A program made the translations under genes and the position numbers. Source: Christensenella sp. UBA7703 (GTDB taxonomy: Bacteria > Bacillota > Clostridia > Christensenellales > CAG-138). From it: a stretch of DNA of 64,000 nt. Where the stretch lies: NCBI GenBank assembly GCA_002482505.1, contig DLGD01000001.1, positions 62,001 to 126,000 of the forward strand. The letters run 5' to 3'. Positions 1 to 8,307 of the stretch are shown here, piece after piece; the stretch's first letter is position 1; each line of letters opens with the position of its first letter. The notes beneath the pieces were generated by a model. The model made no database searches, had not been told where the DNA came from, and saw only the letters and a program-made list of their open reading frames with translations.

Positions 1-343
1 AGAGTTCCGCTTTGCAGCGAAACGGCAGGAGTCCCGCGCGGATCATTTGGCCGATTTTTTCGGAAGGGATAGAACTTTGCAGCACTGGTCCCGCCCGCAG
101 CAGAACGCCATCCTTCGTAGTGAACAGCAGAAACGACTCGTTTACGGGTGTACTGTGATACTGTACGGATCGATCGTTCGGGTATGGGAGAGGGATCAAC
201 GATGTATCTCCGGTGATTCGCGCAACGCAGGGGATGACATCCGGCAGGCAATAAGAAGGTTCGTTTTCTGGAAACATCTCGATTGGAATTCCCGTCGCAT
301 AATGAAACGTGCGCAACATGTGGACCCGTGTTTCCGTATTCAT
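1..343 (-). CDS. AraC-type transcriptional regulator, N-terminal part (runs off the left edge)
   Basis: The first 114 codons of a minus-strand gene are visible, beginning MNTETRVHMLRTFHYATGIP, with no stop before the window edge. The start at 343 follows AAGAGGAG by about nine bases; an in-frame ATG at 349 is closer and less likely. The segment resembles the N-terminal sensory part of clostridial AraC-family regulators (the 'FLLFTTKDGVLLRAGP' stretch is typical), but the diagnostic helix-turn-helix lies outside the window, so the family is inferred. The gene is divergent from the sugar importer starting at 518, so it is the likely local regulator of that operon. The antisense reading frame here is not supported. 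Confidence 0.55.
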   Translation of the reverse strand, partial: MNTETRVHMLRTFHYATGIPIEMFPENEPSYCLPDVIPCVARITGDTSLIPLPYPNDRSVQYHSTPVNESFLLFTTKDGVLLRAGPVLQSSIPSEKIGQMIRAGLLPFRCKAEL

Positions 344-400
344 CTTCATCTTCTCCTCTTGATATACTGAATATAATAATATAAAAATGAAAAAAATAAT

Positions 401-430
401 AGAACAATTGTATCGACAACCCATATAATG
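401..430 (+). promoter_or_regulatory. Probable promoter/operator of the first sugar importer
   Basis: A consensus -10 TATAAT lies at 424-429, in the gap between the divergent AraC-type gene and the binding-protein gene. No good -35 is seen at 17 bases. Instead a 12-bp palindrome, TTGT-ATCG-ACAA (408-419), occupies the space just upstream, as expected for an activator-dependent promoter. That the AraC protein binds here is inference. Confidence 0.35.
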
Positions 431-517
431 AAACTACAAGCGGGTCGCCCGGGCTCCACATTTCAACGGGCAATCAATTAAAAGCACACAGACAATTGAA
501 CAAGGAGGAAGAGAAAG

Positions 518-1789
518 ATGAAAAAGATTCTTGGTATTTCGCTGACTTTGATGATGGTGTTTGCGCTGGCCGCAGGTTGTACCCCGGCGCCCGCAGCGAC
601 GGCAGCGCCCGCAACGGAAGCGACAGAAGTCCCTGCGGCACCTGCCGCGACGGAAGCTGCTCTGGCTGAGCGTACGGTCATCAAATTTGCTGCGCAAGCG
701 GACAGTACTCCTGCGACACAGGCGGTGATTGACGCATACAATGCGTCGCAGGAACTCTACACCGTAGAGTGGGTCGACATGACCAACGATTCCGGCGCCA
801 TGCGCGAGCAGATTCTAACCAGTATGCAGGCAGGTTCCAGCGACTATGATGTGCTCTCTATGGACGTCGTTTGGGCGGGCGAATTCGCGGCGGCGGGCTA
901 CATTGCCCCGATCGACCAGCTCATGCAGGCGGACGGGCTCAAGGTATCGCAGTTCAATGCAGGTTCTATGATGGCAGGCAACTATAGCGCAAAGCAATAT
1001 ACACTGCCTTTCTTCCCGGATCTTGGGCTGCTCTATTTCCGTAAAGACATTGTCTCTGCGGAAGATGCGGCAACGCTGGTTTCCGGTGACTACACCTACG
1101 CGGATCTTCAGGCGATGGCGGAGAAATACATGGGACAGGGCGGTACTACCGACGGTATCGTCTTCCAGGCGAAGCTGTATGAAGGTCTTGTCTGTAACCT
1201 CACCGAGTATACGGCGGGTTGGACAGATATTGAAGGCGGCCTGAAAGCCCTCAAGGCGATGGTTGATTCCCCGGCTTCCCCGGTGGACATTCTCAACTAT
1301 TCTGAAGGCGAAACGCACAATAGTTTCATCAAGGGGACGAGCGTGTTTGCACGCAACTGGCCGTATCAGTGGGGAATGATCGCCTCCGATGGCACCATTT
1401 CGCAGGATGTTGTCGACGTTGCCCCGCTGCCCGACGGATCGACTGTTGGCGGCTGGCTGCTCGGCATCAACAAGAACTCTACGCATCAGGAAGGCGCATG
1501 GGACTTTATGAAGTACGTTGCGACAGCTGGCCAGAAGATCATGTCCGTTCAAGGCGGCTACCTGCCTGGTTATAATGAGATGCTTTCGGATACGGATGTT
1601 GTTGCGGCAAATGCCATGCTCTCCATGCCTGGATTCCAAAACGCGCTTGCGACCACGATCTCACGCCCGGTCTCTGCACATTATTCCGAGACCTCCGATG
1701 CGATCATGAACGCCGCGCACGCCTACCTTTCCGGCGAAATGGAATTATCCGCTGCGGTAGACGCGATCAATACCGCGCTGGCAAAGTAA
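518..1789 (+). CDS. ABC sugar importer, extracellular substrate-binding lipoprotein
   Basis: A 423-residue solute-binding protein of the family-1 (maltose/trehalose type) class. It starts with a lipoprotein signal, MKKILGISLTLMMVFALAAGC, with lipidated Cys at about residue 21, followed by an Ala/Thr/Pro/Glu-rich linker to about residue 50. The body shows the family pattern, including the 'PFFPDLGLLYFRKDI' hinge region and 'ARNWPYQWG'. Start 518 has AAGGAGG upstream. It is first in an operon with two permeases and a GH65 phosphorylase fusion, so the substrate is probably an alpha-glucoside such as trehalose, kojibiose, nigerose or maltose; the exact sugar cannot be read from the sequence. Confidence 0.9.
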   Translation: MKKILGISLTLMMVFALAAGCTPAPAATAAPATEATEVPAAPAATEAALAERTVIKFAAQADSTPATQAVIDAYNASQELYTVEWVDMTNDSGAMREQILTSMQAGSSDYDVLSMDVVWAGEFAAAGYIAPIDQLMQADGLKVSQFNAGSMMAGNYSAKQYTLPFFPDLGLLYFRKDIVSAEDAATLVSGDYTYADLQAMAEKYMGQGGTTDGIVFQAKLYEGLVCNLTEYTAGWTDIEGGLKALKAMVDSPASPVDILNYSEGETHNSFIKGTSVFARNWPYQWGMIASDGTISQDVVDVAPLPDGSTVGGWLLGINKNSTHQEGAWDFMKYVATAGQKIMSVQGGYLPGYNEMLSDTDVVAANAMLSMPGFQNALATTISRPVSAHYSETSDAIMNAAHAYLSGEMELSAAVDAINTALAK

Positions 1790-1800
1790 AGCACACAGCA

Positions 1801-1843
1801 GAGGCGGCGCTCCACCGTGGCTCGGTCGTAGCGCCGCTCTTTC
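1801..1843 (+). terminator. Intercistronic hairpin between binding protein and permease genes
   Basis: An inverted repeat pairs GGCGGCGCT (from 1803) with AGCGCCGC (from 1830), followed by a short pyrimidine run. It lies between the binding-protein stop and the permease start in the same transcription unit. It probably acts as a partial terminator or 3' stabiliser giving excess binding protein. Equivalent hairpins occur at 34741-34777 and 55912-55943. Confidence 0.6.
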
Positions 1844-1870
1844 CGTTTGGACTTGAAAGGGAGGCTGTAA

Positions 1871-3091
1871 ATGCGAAAGACCATAACGGCAAAGCAAGCG
1901 GCGTTTTTGTTGCCGCTGTTTCTGCTTCTGGCCGTATTCGCGCTTTATCCGATCATCTCGTCTGCCGTCTACTCGCTGTTTGACTACCGGACGAATGACC
2001 AGCAGGCTGCTGGGCTCTACACGAGCGATAATTTTAACGCGCCTCTCTTTATAGAGGATTGCGGCTATATCACCTGGTTTTTAGAGGATGACATCACACT
2101 TGTTAGTCAAGCGGATCAAGCCGAACTACGCGCCGTGATGGATCGCGTGAATGCGCTTGCCACAAAATATGCGACCGCAGAGGGAGTAATCAAAATTCCC
2201 TCTGCCGAGGCGGACAAGCTTTTTGCCGCCGTTTCCGAGATAGAAGCCGACATTCAGGCCGTGTATGAACGAAACGGGCATGTTTCGTTTTACAACGGTT
2301 GGGAAAAACTCAATACAATCCTCGCAGAGATGCATACTTGCCTGATCAACAGCAATTTTACGGGACTGAGTGCCTATGCAAAACTGCTGCACGACACGCG
2401 CTTCTTCCGTTCTTTGCAAAGCACCGTAATCTTTACCGTGATCTCCGTCTCGCTCGAGATTGTCTTTGGTATGGGGCTTGCGTTGATTATGAATCAGGCG
2501 ATCAAGGGAATCGGCGGGGTACGAACCACGGCACTGATCCCTTGGGCGATTCCAACCGCTGTCTCCGCGCTCATGTGGAGCTATATGTACGACGGTAGCA
2601 GCGGCATCATTGCAAAGATTTTTACGGATATCGGGCTGATTGCATCTCCGGAGCGGATGCTGCTTTCAGCGGGTGGTGCGATGTCGGCAGCAATCCTTGC
2701 GGACGTTTGGAAAACCACACCGTATATGGCGCTATTGCTGCTTGCAGGATTGCAGATCATCGACAAGGTACTGTATGAGAGCGCAAAGATCGATGGCGCG
2801 GGTCCCGCTAAAACGTTTTTTAGAATTACGCTTCCGCTGCTCAAGCCTTCGCTGCTCGTGGCGTTGCTGTTTCGCACGCTGGATGCATTCCGCGTGTACG
2901 ATCTCATCGCCGTCTTAACCGGCGGTGCGCAGGGAACCGAAACGCTTTCAATCTACGCGTATAAACTCATGATTGCGCAGAACAACTATGGGTATGGTGC
3001 GGTTGTCGTGCTCGCGATGGCGCTTTGCGTAGGAATGATCGCGTTCGTGTTTGTCAAAGTACTCGGTGCGGAAATCGTCAGGGATGACTGA
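1871..3091 (+). CDS. ABC sugar importer permease, MalF-like, with large extracytoplasmic insert
   Basis: A 406-residue inner-membrane permease; most relatives of this type are near 290-310 residues. After the first membrane helix (about residues 10-38) comes roughly 115 extra residues (about 40-155, containing CGYITWFLEDD and a predicted helical stretch) before the usual 'YAKLLHDTRFFRSL' segment and the remaining helices. The insert sits where E. coli MalF carries its periplasmic P2 loop. The cytoplasmic EAA loop is visible as 'YESAKIDGAGPAKTFFRITLP'. Start at 1871 follows GGGAGG. It pairs with the permease at 3107. No ATPase gene is adjacent. Confidence 0.9.
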   Translation: MRKTITAKQAAFLLPLFLLLAVFALYPIISSAVYSLFDYRTNDQQAAGLYTSDNFNAPLFIEDCGYITWFLEDDITLVSQADQAELRAVMDRVNALATKYATAEGVIKIPSAEADKLFAAVSEIEADIQAVYERNGHVSFYNGWEKLNTILAEMHTCLINSNFTGLSAYAKLLHDTRFFRSLQSTVIFTVISVSLEIVFGMGLALIMNQAIKGIGGVRTTALIPWAIPTAVSALMWSYMYDGSSGIIAKIFTDIGLIASPERMLLSAGGAMSAAILADVWKTTPYMALLLLAGLQIIDKVLYESAKIDGAGPAKTFFRITLPLLKPSLLVALLFRTLDAFRVYDLIAVLTGGAQGTETLSIYAYKLMIAQNNYGYGAVVVLAMALCVGMIAFVFVKVLGAEIVRDD

Positions 3092-3106
3092 GTGGAGGGA
3101 AAACGC

Positions 3107-3937
3107 ATGAAAACGAAACGAACCACAAAGATCCTTTCGGCGCTCATCATCGCGGCATTTTTAGCGGTGATGGTGTTTCCGTTTTTCTGGATCCTCATTA
3201 CATCCTTCAAACCTTCCAACGAAATCTTTGGCAAGGATACCGCATTCAACATCATTGCCAACAACCCGACACTGACCAACTATCGCGAGGTGTTGGACAA
3301 AGGGATTCTTAACTCAGTTAAAAACAGTTTTATCGTTGCGACGATTACGACGCTCTACGTCGTCAGCGTTGCAACGCTGAGCGCATATATCCTCGCTCGC
3401 GTGCGATTCAAGGGAAAAGGATTGGTTCTCGCAATTATTCTGAGCGTATCCATGTTTCCGCAGATGGTCGTGGTCGGGCCAATCTTCAATATGTTTTATA
3501 AGCTGAGCATTCTCAACAGCTACTTTGTTACGCTTGCGTATTCTTCCATTACGCTGCCCGCTGCGGTGTGGATCATGGTTGCGCATTTCAAGCGCATACC
3601 GCTTTCCATCGAAGAAGCGGCGAGCATCGACGGCTGTTCACAGTGGCAAACACTTTGGAAGGTGATTTTTCCAATTGCGCTACCGGGTGTTTTTACCAGT
3701 GCCATTATGACATTCATCGCAGCCTGGAATGAGTATCTTTTGACCATGACGCTCAATGCAGACAAAGAGTTTCAAACGGTGCCGGTGGCCATCAACGCAC
3801 TTCGAACGCAGTTCTCGATTCTTTGGGGGGAGATTACAGCCGCCACAGTTTTGGTCGTGATCCCCACGCTGATCATCGTGCTGCTGTTCCAGAAACAGAT
3901 TGTATCCGGCATGACGTCCGGAGCCGTCAAAGAATGA
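3107..3937 (+). CDS. ABC sugar importer permease, MalG-like
   Basis: A 276-residue permease with six predicted helices. It has the MalG/CUT1 signature loop 'IEEAASIDGCSQWQTLWKVI' and the C-terminal 'QKQIVSGMTSGAVKE', which is characteristic of the second permease of CUT1 systems. The frame is open from 3092 (GTG directly after the previous stop), but the ATG at 3107 has GGAGGG seven bases upstream and is the preferred start. It is translationally close to the upstream permease, 15 bases after its stop. Confidence 0.92.
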   Translation: MKTKRTTKILSALIIAAFLAVMVFPFFWILITSFKPSNEIFGKDTAFNIIANNPTLTNYREVLDKGILNSVKNSFIVATITTLYVVSVATLSAYILARVRFKGKGLVLAIILSVSMFPQMVVVGPIFNMFYKLSILNSYFVTLAYSSITLPAAVWIMVAHFKRIPLSIEEAASIDGCSQWQTLWKVIFPIALPGVFTSAIMTFIAAWNEYLLTMTLNADKEFQTVPVAINALRTQFSILWGEITAATVLVVIPTLIIVLLFQKQIVSGMTSGAVKE

Positions 3938-4007
3938 TGTGCGCATTTCAATGATCGAGCAATAGAAAAAATCACTCCGGAATGGTTCCGGCAGATTCAA
4001 GGAGTAT

Positions 4008-6998
4008 ATGGGTTTGGGTGAACTGGAATTTGTGACAAACGGTTTTTGCGCCGATACGTTTTCGCGCGATGAGACATTGTTTCATTGCGCGAACGGCTAT
4101 CTAGGTGTGCGCGGCTCCCTAGAAGAAGGGGAGATGGACGAAAAGTGTTCTGTCCGAGGCACATACATCAACGGGTTTTGCGACGAGGAAGAGATTTGTT
4201 ATGGGGAGCGTCTCTATGGCTTTCCGCAGACCAAGCAGGTAATCGTCAACCTGCCGGATGCGCAGGGCGTGATTCTCCACGCAGAAGGAGAGCGCATAGC
4301 GGCTTGGGAAACAGCGGCAAGCAATGTGGTTCGACGGCTTGATTTTGCAGCAGGAACGACCGAGAGGACGTTTCACTATCACACAAAACATGGAGTGCTG
4401 CAAATCACGATAACAAGACTTACCAGCTTTCTTCAAAAAGAGTTGTTTGTTTTACGGTATACGGTCAAATCTCTCGATTTTTCGGGAGAAATACAGCTGG
4501 ATTCGGCCTTGAATGGGGATGTTGAAAATTTCAGTGATCCGGAGGATCCGCGCGTGGCTTCCGAAGGGCACTCGAAACTCATCATCATGCGTCGCCTTTT
4601 GGAAGGAGAGGCGCTTGGTCTTTTTGCAAAGACTGTTGTGAGCGGACGTGCGCTCGGTTGCGCGGTGACGCATGAGACAGACGGGGCGGTGCCGGAACTC
4701 ACGATACAGGGGAATAGACTCTTGGCGCACGTTTCGCGTACGTTGAAGCCGGGACAGAGCGCGACGCTTGTAAAATATTGTGTATATACCGACGCGCCGG
4801 AGGAAGATGATTTGCTTGCTCACGCTTTCGCACTGGTGTTTCGTGCGCGCGAAAAGGGATTTTCATTTTGGGCTGAAGCGCAGCGGATGTATCTGGATGC
4901 GTTTTGGCGTCGTTCACGCGTGCGCATTGCGGGGAATGAACAGACGCAAGCATATCTGGATTTATGTGTATATGAATTGCTTTGCGCTGCGGGACAAAAC
5001 GGCCGCAGCAGCGTCGCTGCCAAAGGCCTCAGCGGAGAGGGGTATGAGGGACACTACTTCTGGGATTGCGAAACATATGTGTTTCCGTTCTTCCTCTACA
5101 CGGCGCCTGAGATGGCGAAGAAACTGCTGGACTACCGTTTTCACCTGCTGGACGCCGCGCGGGCGCATGCGCGTTCGCTCGGACACACACGCGGGGCGCT
5201 GTATCCTTGGCGCACGATCACCGGCTCGGAGTGCTCGGCCTACTATCCTTCGGGTTCGGCGCAATACCACATCAACGCGGATATCGCCCATGCGTTTTGC
5301 CAATTTTGGTATGCGACAGAGGATGTAGCGTATTTGCCCAGTATCTGTGAGGTGCTGGTTGAGACTGCGCGACTCTTCCTCGATGTCGGCCACATGCTCG
5401 ATGGGCAGTTCCGCATCGACGGGGTTACAGGGCCGGATGAATACACCTGCATTGTGGACAATAACTACTATACGAATGTGGGTGCGGCAAATACGTTCTC
5501 CGCCGCGGTTGCACTCTGTAAAGCGCTGGAAGCATCCGGCGAATTTGACACGCTTCGGGCGAAAATTGGAGTAACGAAAGAAGAATTATCCGCGTTTTCG
5601 GCGGCAGCGGACGCGATGTATCTGCCGATGGATGAGAAGCTTGGCATTTGTAAGCAGGACGACAGCTTTCTCAACAAACAGCGCTGGGAGTTATCGGAGA
5701 TTCCACCGGAAAACTTTCCGCTCTTGATGCACTACCATCCGCTCTATATCAATCGAAGGCAGATTTGCAAACAAGCGGATACCATACTGGCACACTTTCT
5801 CTACCGAGAAGAGACTCCGCTAGTGATGCGTCGAAGCTATGATTACTATGAGGCGATCACAACCCATGATTCAAGCCTCTCGGCCTGCGTGTTTTCGATG
5901 ATGGCTGCGCGGCTGGGCGATTGCGAAAAAGCGATGCAATACTTCAATGCGACGGTTGGGATCGACCTCAATGATCAGAGTGGTAACACGCGAGATGGTT
6001 TGCATATCGCGAATATGGGCGGCGCATATCTCTCCATCGTTGCTGGATTTGGCGGGGTGCGGCTGGATCAACGCGGCCTTCGCCTCTTTCCGCTGTTGCC
6101 GAATGACTGGACATCGTATGCATTCCCGGTTGCGTATCGCGCAAGCCGGATTCTTGTCACTGTCGACCCGTTTGGGTGCACGCTTCGTCTGCTGGAGGGC
6201 GCGAAAGTCGAACTGGTGGTATACGACAGTGAAATTGCCGTAAGCGCAGATGAAACGCGGGTTGCGCGCCCTGTGCGTGCGGTGATCTTCGATCTGGACG
6301 GAGTGGTGACGGATACGGCGCGCTATCACTTTGCAGCTTGGAAACGAATCGCGACAGAGCTGGACATACCCTTTGATGAGGAGCAGAACGAACGATTCAA
6401 GGGTGTTTCGCGCAGGGAGTGTATGCGTCTATTACTCGAACGGTGCGGCCGCACCATGACGCTGGACGAAACCGCGCGCTGGATCAAGAAAAAGAATGAA
6501 TATTATCTTGAAGCGCTGGCTTCACTCTCGCCCGACGCGATTTTACCCGGAGTTCGGGAGGCGATAACGTTCTTAAACGATCACAAGATTCCGATCGCGC
6601 TATTCTCAGTGAGCAAAAATACAGATCTGATTCTGAAACGAATCGGCCTGAGTAACACATTTGACGCGGTCGTCACCGGAGAGGACATTGAGCATTCTAA
6701 ACCGCACTTTGAAGGGTATCTTCTCGCTGCGCGAAGGCTGAACATCGACCCGCGCCTTTGCGTCATGCTTGAAGATTCCGAAACGGGATTACTCGGCGCA
6801 CGTAACCTCTCAATGCGAACGATCGGAATTGGGGACAGGCTGTCTTCAGAGCGTGCGGATCGTCATCTGCCTGACACAAGCGAGCTGCGCGAGGCGCTTG
6901 AAGAGATGATACTTGCTTATGTGTCAAATCATCCTGCGACCGTTGCGGTGTGCATCAGCAAAAAGGGATATTCAGGCGAGCGTATTCGCGAGACTTAG
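4008..6998 (+). CDS. GH65 alpha-glucoside phosphorylase fused to beta-phosphoglucomutase, with a foreign C-terminal tail
   Basis: This 996-residue protein joins two enzymes. Residues 1 to about 745 are a GH65 disaccharide phosphorylase (kojibiose/trehalose/maltose/nigerose type), with the general acid in GVTGPDEY (Glu478) and motifs HYFWDCETY and 'YPSGSAQYHI'. Residues about 757-965 are a HAD-family beta-phosphoglucomutase with nucleophile and acid/base in FDLDG (Asp762, Asp764), followed by SVSKN and EDSETG. GH65 gives beta-glucose-1-phosphate and beta-PGM converts it to glucose-6-phosphate, so the fusion would channel the intermediate. Residues from about 972 onward (VSNHPATVAVCISKKGY) do not belong to either enzyme; they continue the flavin-reductase relic described next. 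Last gene of the importer operon. The exact substrate is unknown. Confidence 0.88.
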   Translation: MGLGELEFVTNGFCADTFSRDETLFHCANGYLGVRGSLEEGEMDEKCSVRGTYINGFCDEEEICYGERLYGFPQTKQVIVNLPDAQGVILHAEGERIAAWETAASNVVRRLDFAAGTTERTFHYHTKHGVLQITITRLTSFLQKELFVLRYTVKSLDFSGEIQLDSALNGDVENFSDPEDPRVASEGHSKLIIMRRLLEGEALGLFAKTVVSGRALGCAVTHETDGAVPELTIQGNRLLAHVSRTLKPGQSATLVKYCVYTDAPEEDDLLAHAFALVFRAREKGFSFWAEAQRMYLDAFWRRSRVRIAGNEQTQAYLDLCVYELLCAAGQNGRSSVAAKGLSGEGYEGHYFWDCETYVFPFFLYTAPEMAKKLLDYRFHLLDAARAHARSLGHTRGALYPWRTITGSECSAYYPSGSAQYHINADIAHAFCQFWYATEDVAYLPSICEVLVETARLFLDVGHMLDGQFRIDGVTGPDEYTCIVDNNYYTNVGAANTFSAAVALCKALEASGEFDTLRAKIGVTKEELSAFSAAADAMYLPMDEKLGICKQDDSFLNKQRWELSEIPPENFPLLMHYHPLYINRRQICKQADTILAHFLYREETPLVMRRSYDYYEAITTHDSSLSACVFSMMAARLGDCEKAMQYFNATVGIDLNDQSGNTRDGLHIANMGGAYLSIVAGFGGVRLDQRGLRLFPLLPNDWTSYAFPVAYRASRILVTVDPFGCTLRLLEGAKVELVVYDSEIAVSADETRVARPVRAVIFDLDGVVTDTARYHFAAWKRIATELDIPFDEEQNERFKGVSRRECMRLLLERCGRTMTLDETARWIKKKNEYYLEALASLSPDAILPGVREAITFLNDHKIPIALFSVSKNTDLILKRIGLSNTFDAVVTGEDIEHSKPHFEGYLLAARRLNIDPRLCVMLEDSETGLLGARNLSMRTIGIGDRLSSERADRHLPDTSELREALEEMILAYVSNHPATVAVCISKKGYSGERIRET

Positions 6999-7307
6999 GA
7001 GTTCGGGCTCAATATCGTCGACGAAAGCTTGCAGGAAGCTGCATTTCGCTGCGGAACTTGCTCCGGCAGAATGGACAATAAGCCGGAAATGTTCGGAGTA
7101 GAACGGATGGATGCAACCGCCATACAGACAAAGCTCGTTAGAGCGCATAAGGCCGCGCTTGAATGCCATCTGATCAATTCCGTTGAGGTTTCGGATCATA
7201 TTCTTTATATTGCTAAAATTGTTGAGGCGCATTGCGTGCCGGAAAGAAATCAACTCTTCTCGCTGAACGGATACGGTGCACTGGGGACTGTAGAGCCAAA
7301 AACCTGA
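6921..7307 (+). pseudogene. Remnant of a flavin-reductase-like gene, fused in frame to the phosphorylase and interrupted by TAG
   Basis: The frame of the upstream fusion gene continues past its TAG (6996-6998) to 7307. Read across the stop, it gives VSNHPATVAVCISKKGYSGERIRET, stop, EFGLNIVDESLQEAAFRCG and then 'KPEMFG', 'ALECHLINSVEVSDHILYIA' and NGYGALGTVEPK. This is the order seen in flavin reductase-like FMN-binding split-barrel proteins (flavoredoxin type), where 'RETGEF' is expected at the stop. The first 40-50 residues of such a protein are missing. The fragment appears to be a gene that lost its 5' end by deletion and was joined to the phosphorylase C-terminus. Family assignment is by recognition, not by search. 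Confidence 0.7.
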
Positions 7308-7563
7308 ATCTGAGATACCCCCGATTGTATCGACGTGCCAAGGACGAATGATTGGTCGACAGATACAAAACCCGCGCGCTCAAATCGCGCCGGATACACG
7401 AGCAGGAAAGCCACCTTCAAAGGTGGCTTTCCTGCTTACAACGGCACGATACGGTGCGCGCTGAGTCTTCATTTTGCGGTTCGATATTTGAGATGCAATC
7501 TACGCTAAGAATGCTATCATGTGTGAGAACGGTTCGCGGGAAATGGCCTTTGCTGATTATCGC
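7308..7563. other. Intergenic stretch between the flavin-reductase remnant and kdpE
   Basis: No gene is supported. Apart from the terminator at 7401-7436 it may contain more decayed sequence from the same rearrangement. Short open frames here lack ribosome binding sites. Confidence 0.5.
7401..7436. terminator. Perfect 16-bp hairpin between convergent operons
   Basis: AGCAGGAAAGCCACCT at 7401-7416 and its exact complement at 7421-7436 flank a TCAA loop. There is no long T-run on either side. It sits between the plus-strand phosphorylase operon and the end of the minus-strand kdp operon, so it probably ends transcription from both. Confidence 0.65.
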
Positions 7564-8262
7564 TCACTCCTCTGCCATACGATACCCGACGCCCATCTCG
7601 GTGAGAATATAGCGCGGAGAACCCGGGTTCTCCTCGATTTTTCGGCGGAGATTTGCCATGTTGACGCGGAGGGTATGGCTATCGTTGCCGTATAGCCCCC
7701 ACACCTCGCGGATCAGGGTATCGTGGGTCAACACCTTGCCTGCGTTAACGGATAACATCGCAAGCAGCTTATATTCGTTTGGGGTAAGATGCAGCACTTC
7801 CCCACGTAGTGTCACGATTCGCTTTTGATAATCAATATTGAGTTCGCCAATGACCTTGCTGGCTAGCCCCAGTGGTTCGGAACCCATGGACTTTGGGCTG
7901 TGCCGCAGAGCGGTGCGGATGCGGGCAAGCAGCTCCGCCGTGCCAAAGGGTTTTACGATATAGTCGTCTGCGCCAAGGTCGAGCGCGGCAACTTTGTCCC
8001 GCTCAAGCCCGCGCGCGGAGACGATGACAACCGGCGTTTTCGATTGTGCACGGATTTCGCGCAAAACCTCTACACCGTCCATATCGGGCAGGCCTAGATC
8101 CAGCAGAATGACATCCGGCGCGTTGGAAGAAGCGAGGGTAAGCCCTTCTCTTCCGCTGACAGCGCGCAGAGCACGATATTGGTTGGCGGTAAGGATCGCC
8201 ATGATGAAGGCGCTGATCGACGCATCATCCTCAATCAGCAGCACCAGCGGCTGAATCTCCAT
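7564..8262 (-). CDS. kdpE: KdpE response regulator
   Basis: A 232-residue OmpR-family regulator. The receiver domain (about 1-118) has acidic residues IEDD and phosphoacceptor Asp in ILLDLGLPDMDG. The winged-helix domain has 'TPNEYKLLAMLSVNAGKVLTHDTL' and ends TEMGVGYRMAEE. ATG at 8262 is preferred, with AAGGTG nine bases upstream, over the in-frame GTG at 8274. It follows kdpD by 45 bases, and its position after kdpD identifies it as the partner that activates kdp expression under potassium limitation or osmotic stress. Direct repeats upstream of kdpF (15588-15627) are its likely binding site. Confidence 0.93.
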   Translation of the reverse strand: MEIQPLVLLIEDDASISAFIMAILTANQYRALRAVSGREGLTLASSNAPDVILLDLGLPDMDGVEVLREIRAQSKTPVVIVSARGLERDKVAALDLGADDYIVKPFGTAELLARIRTALRHSPKSMGSEPLGLASKVIGELNIDYQKRIVTLRGEVLHLTPNEYKLLAMLSVNAGKVLTHDTLIREVWGLYGNDSHTLRVNMANLRRKIEENPGSPRYILTEMGVGYRMAEE

Positions 8263-8307
8263 ACGATTTATCACCTTTCAGAAAATCAAAACGCAAAGCA
8301 AAGTTTT

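Noticed and set aside
7029..7307. Independent 92-residue gene after the phosphorylase
   Set aside because: It would start with TTG without a ribosome site, and its sequence continues an upstream reading frame across TAG; a pseudogene explains it better.
408..7335. TTGTATCG word near 408, 7325 and 54362 as a shared operator
   Set aside because: An 8-base word is expected a few times by chance in 64 kb, and the flanks do not match.
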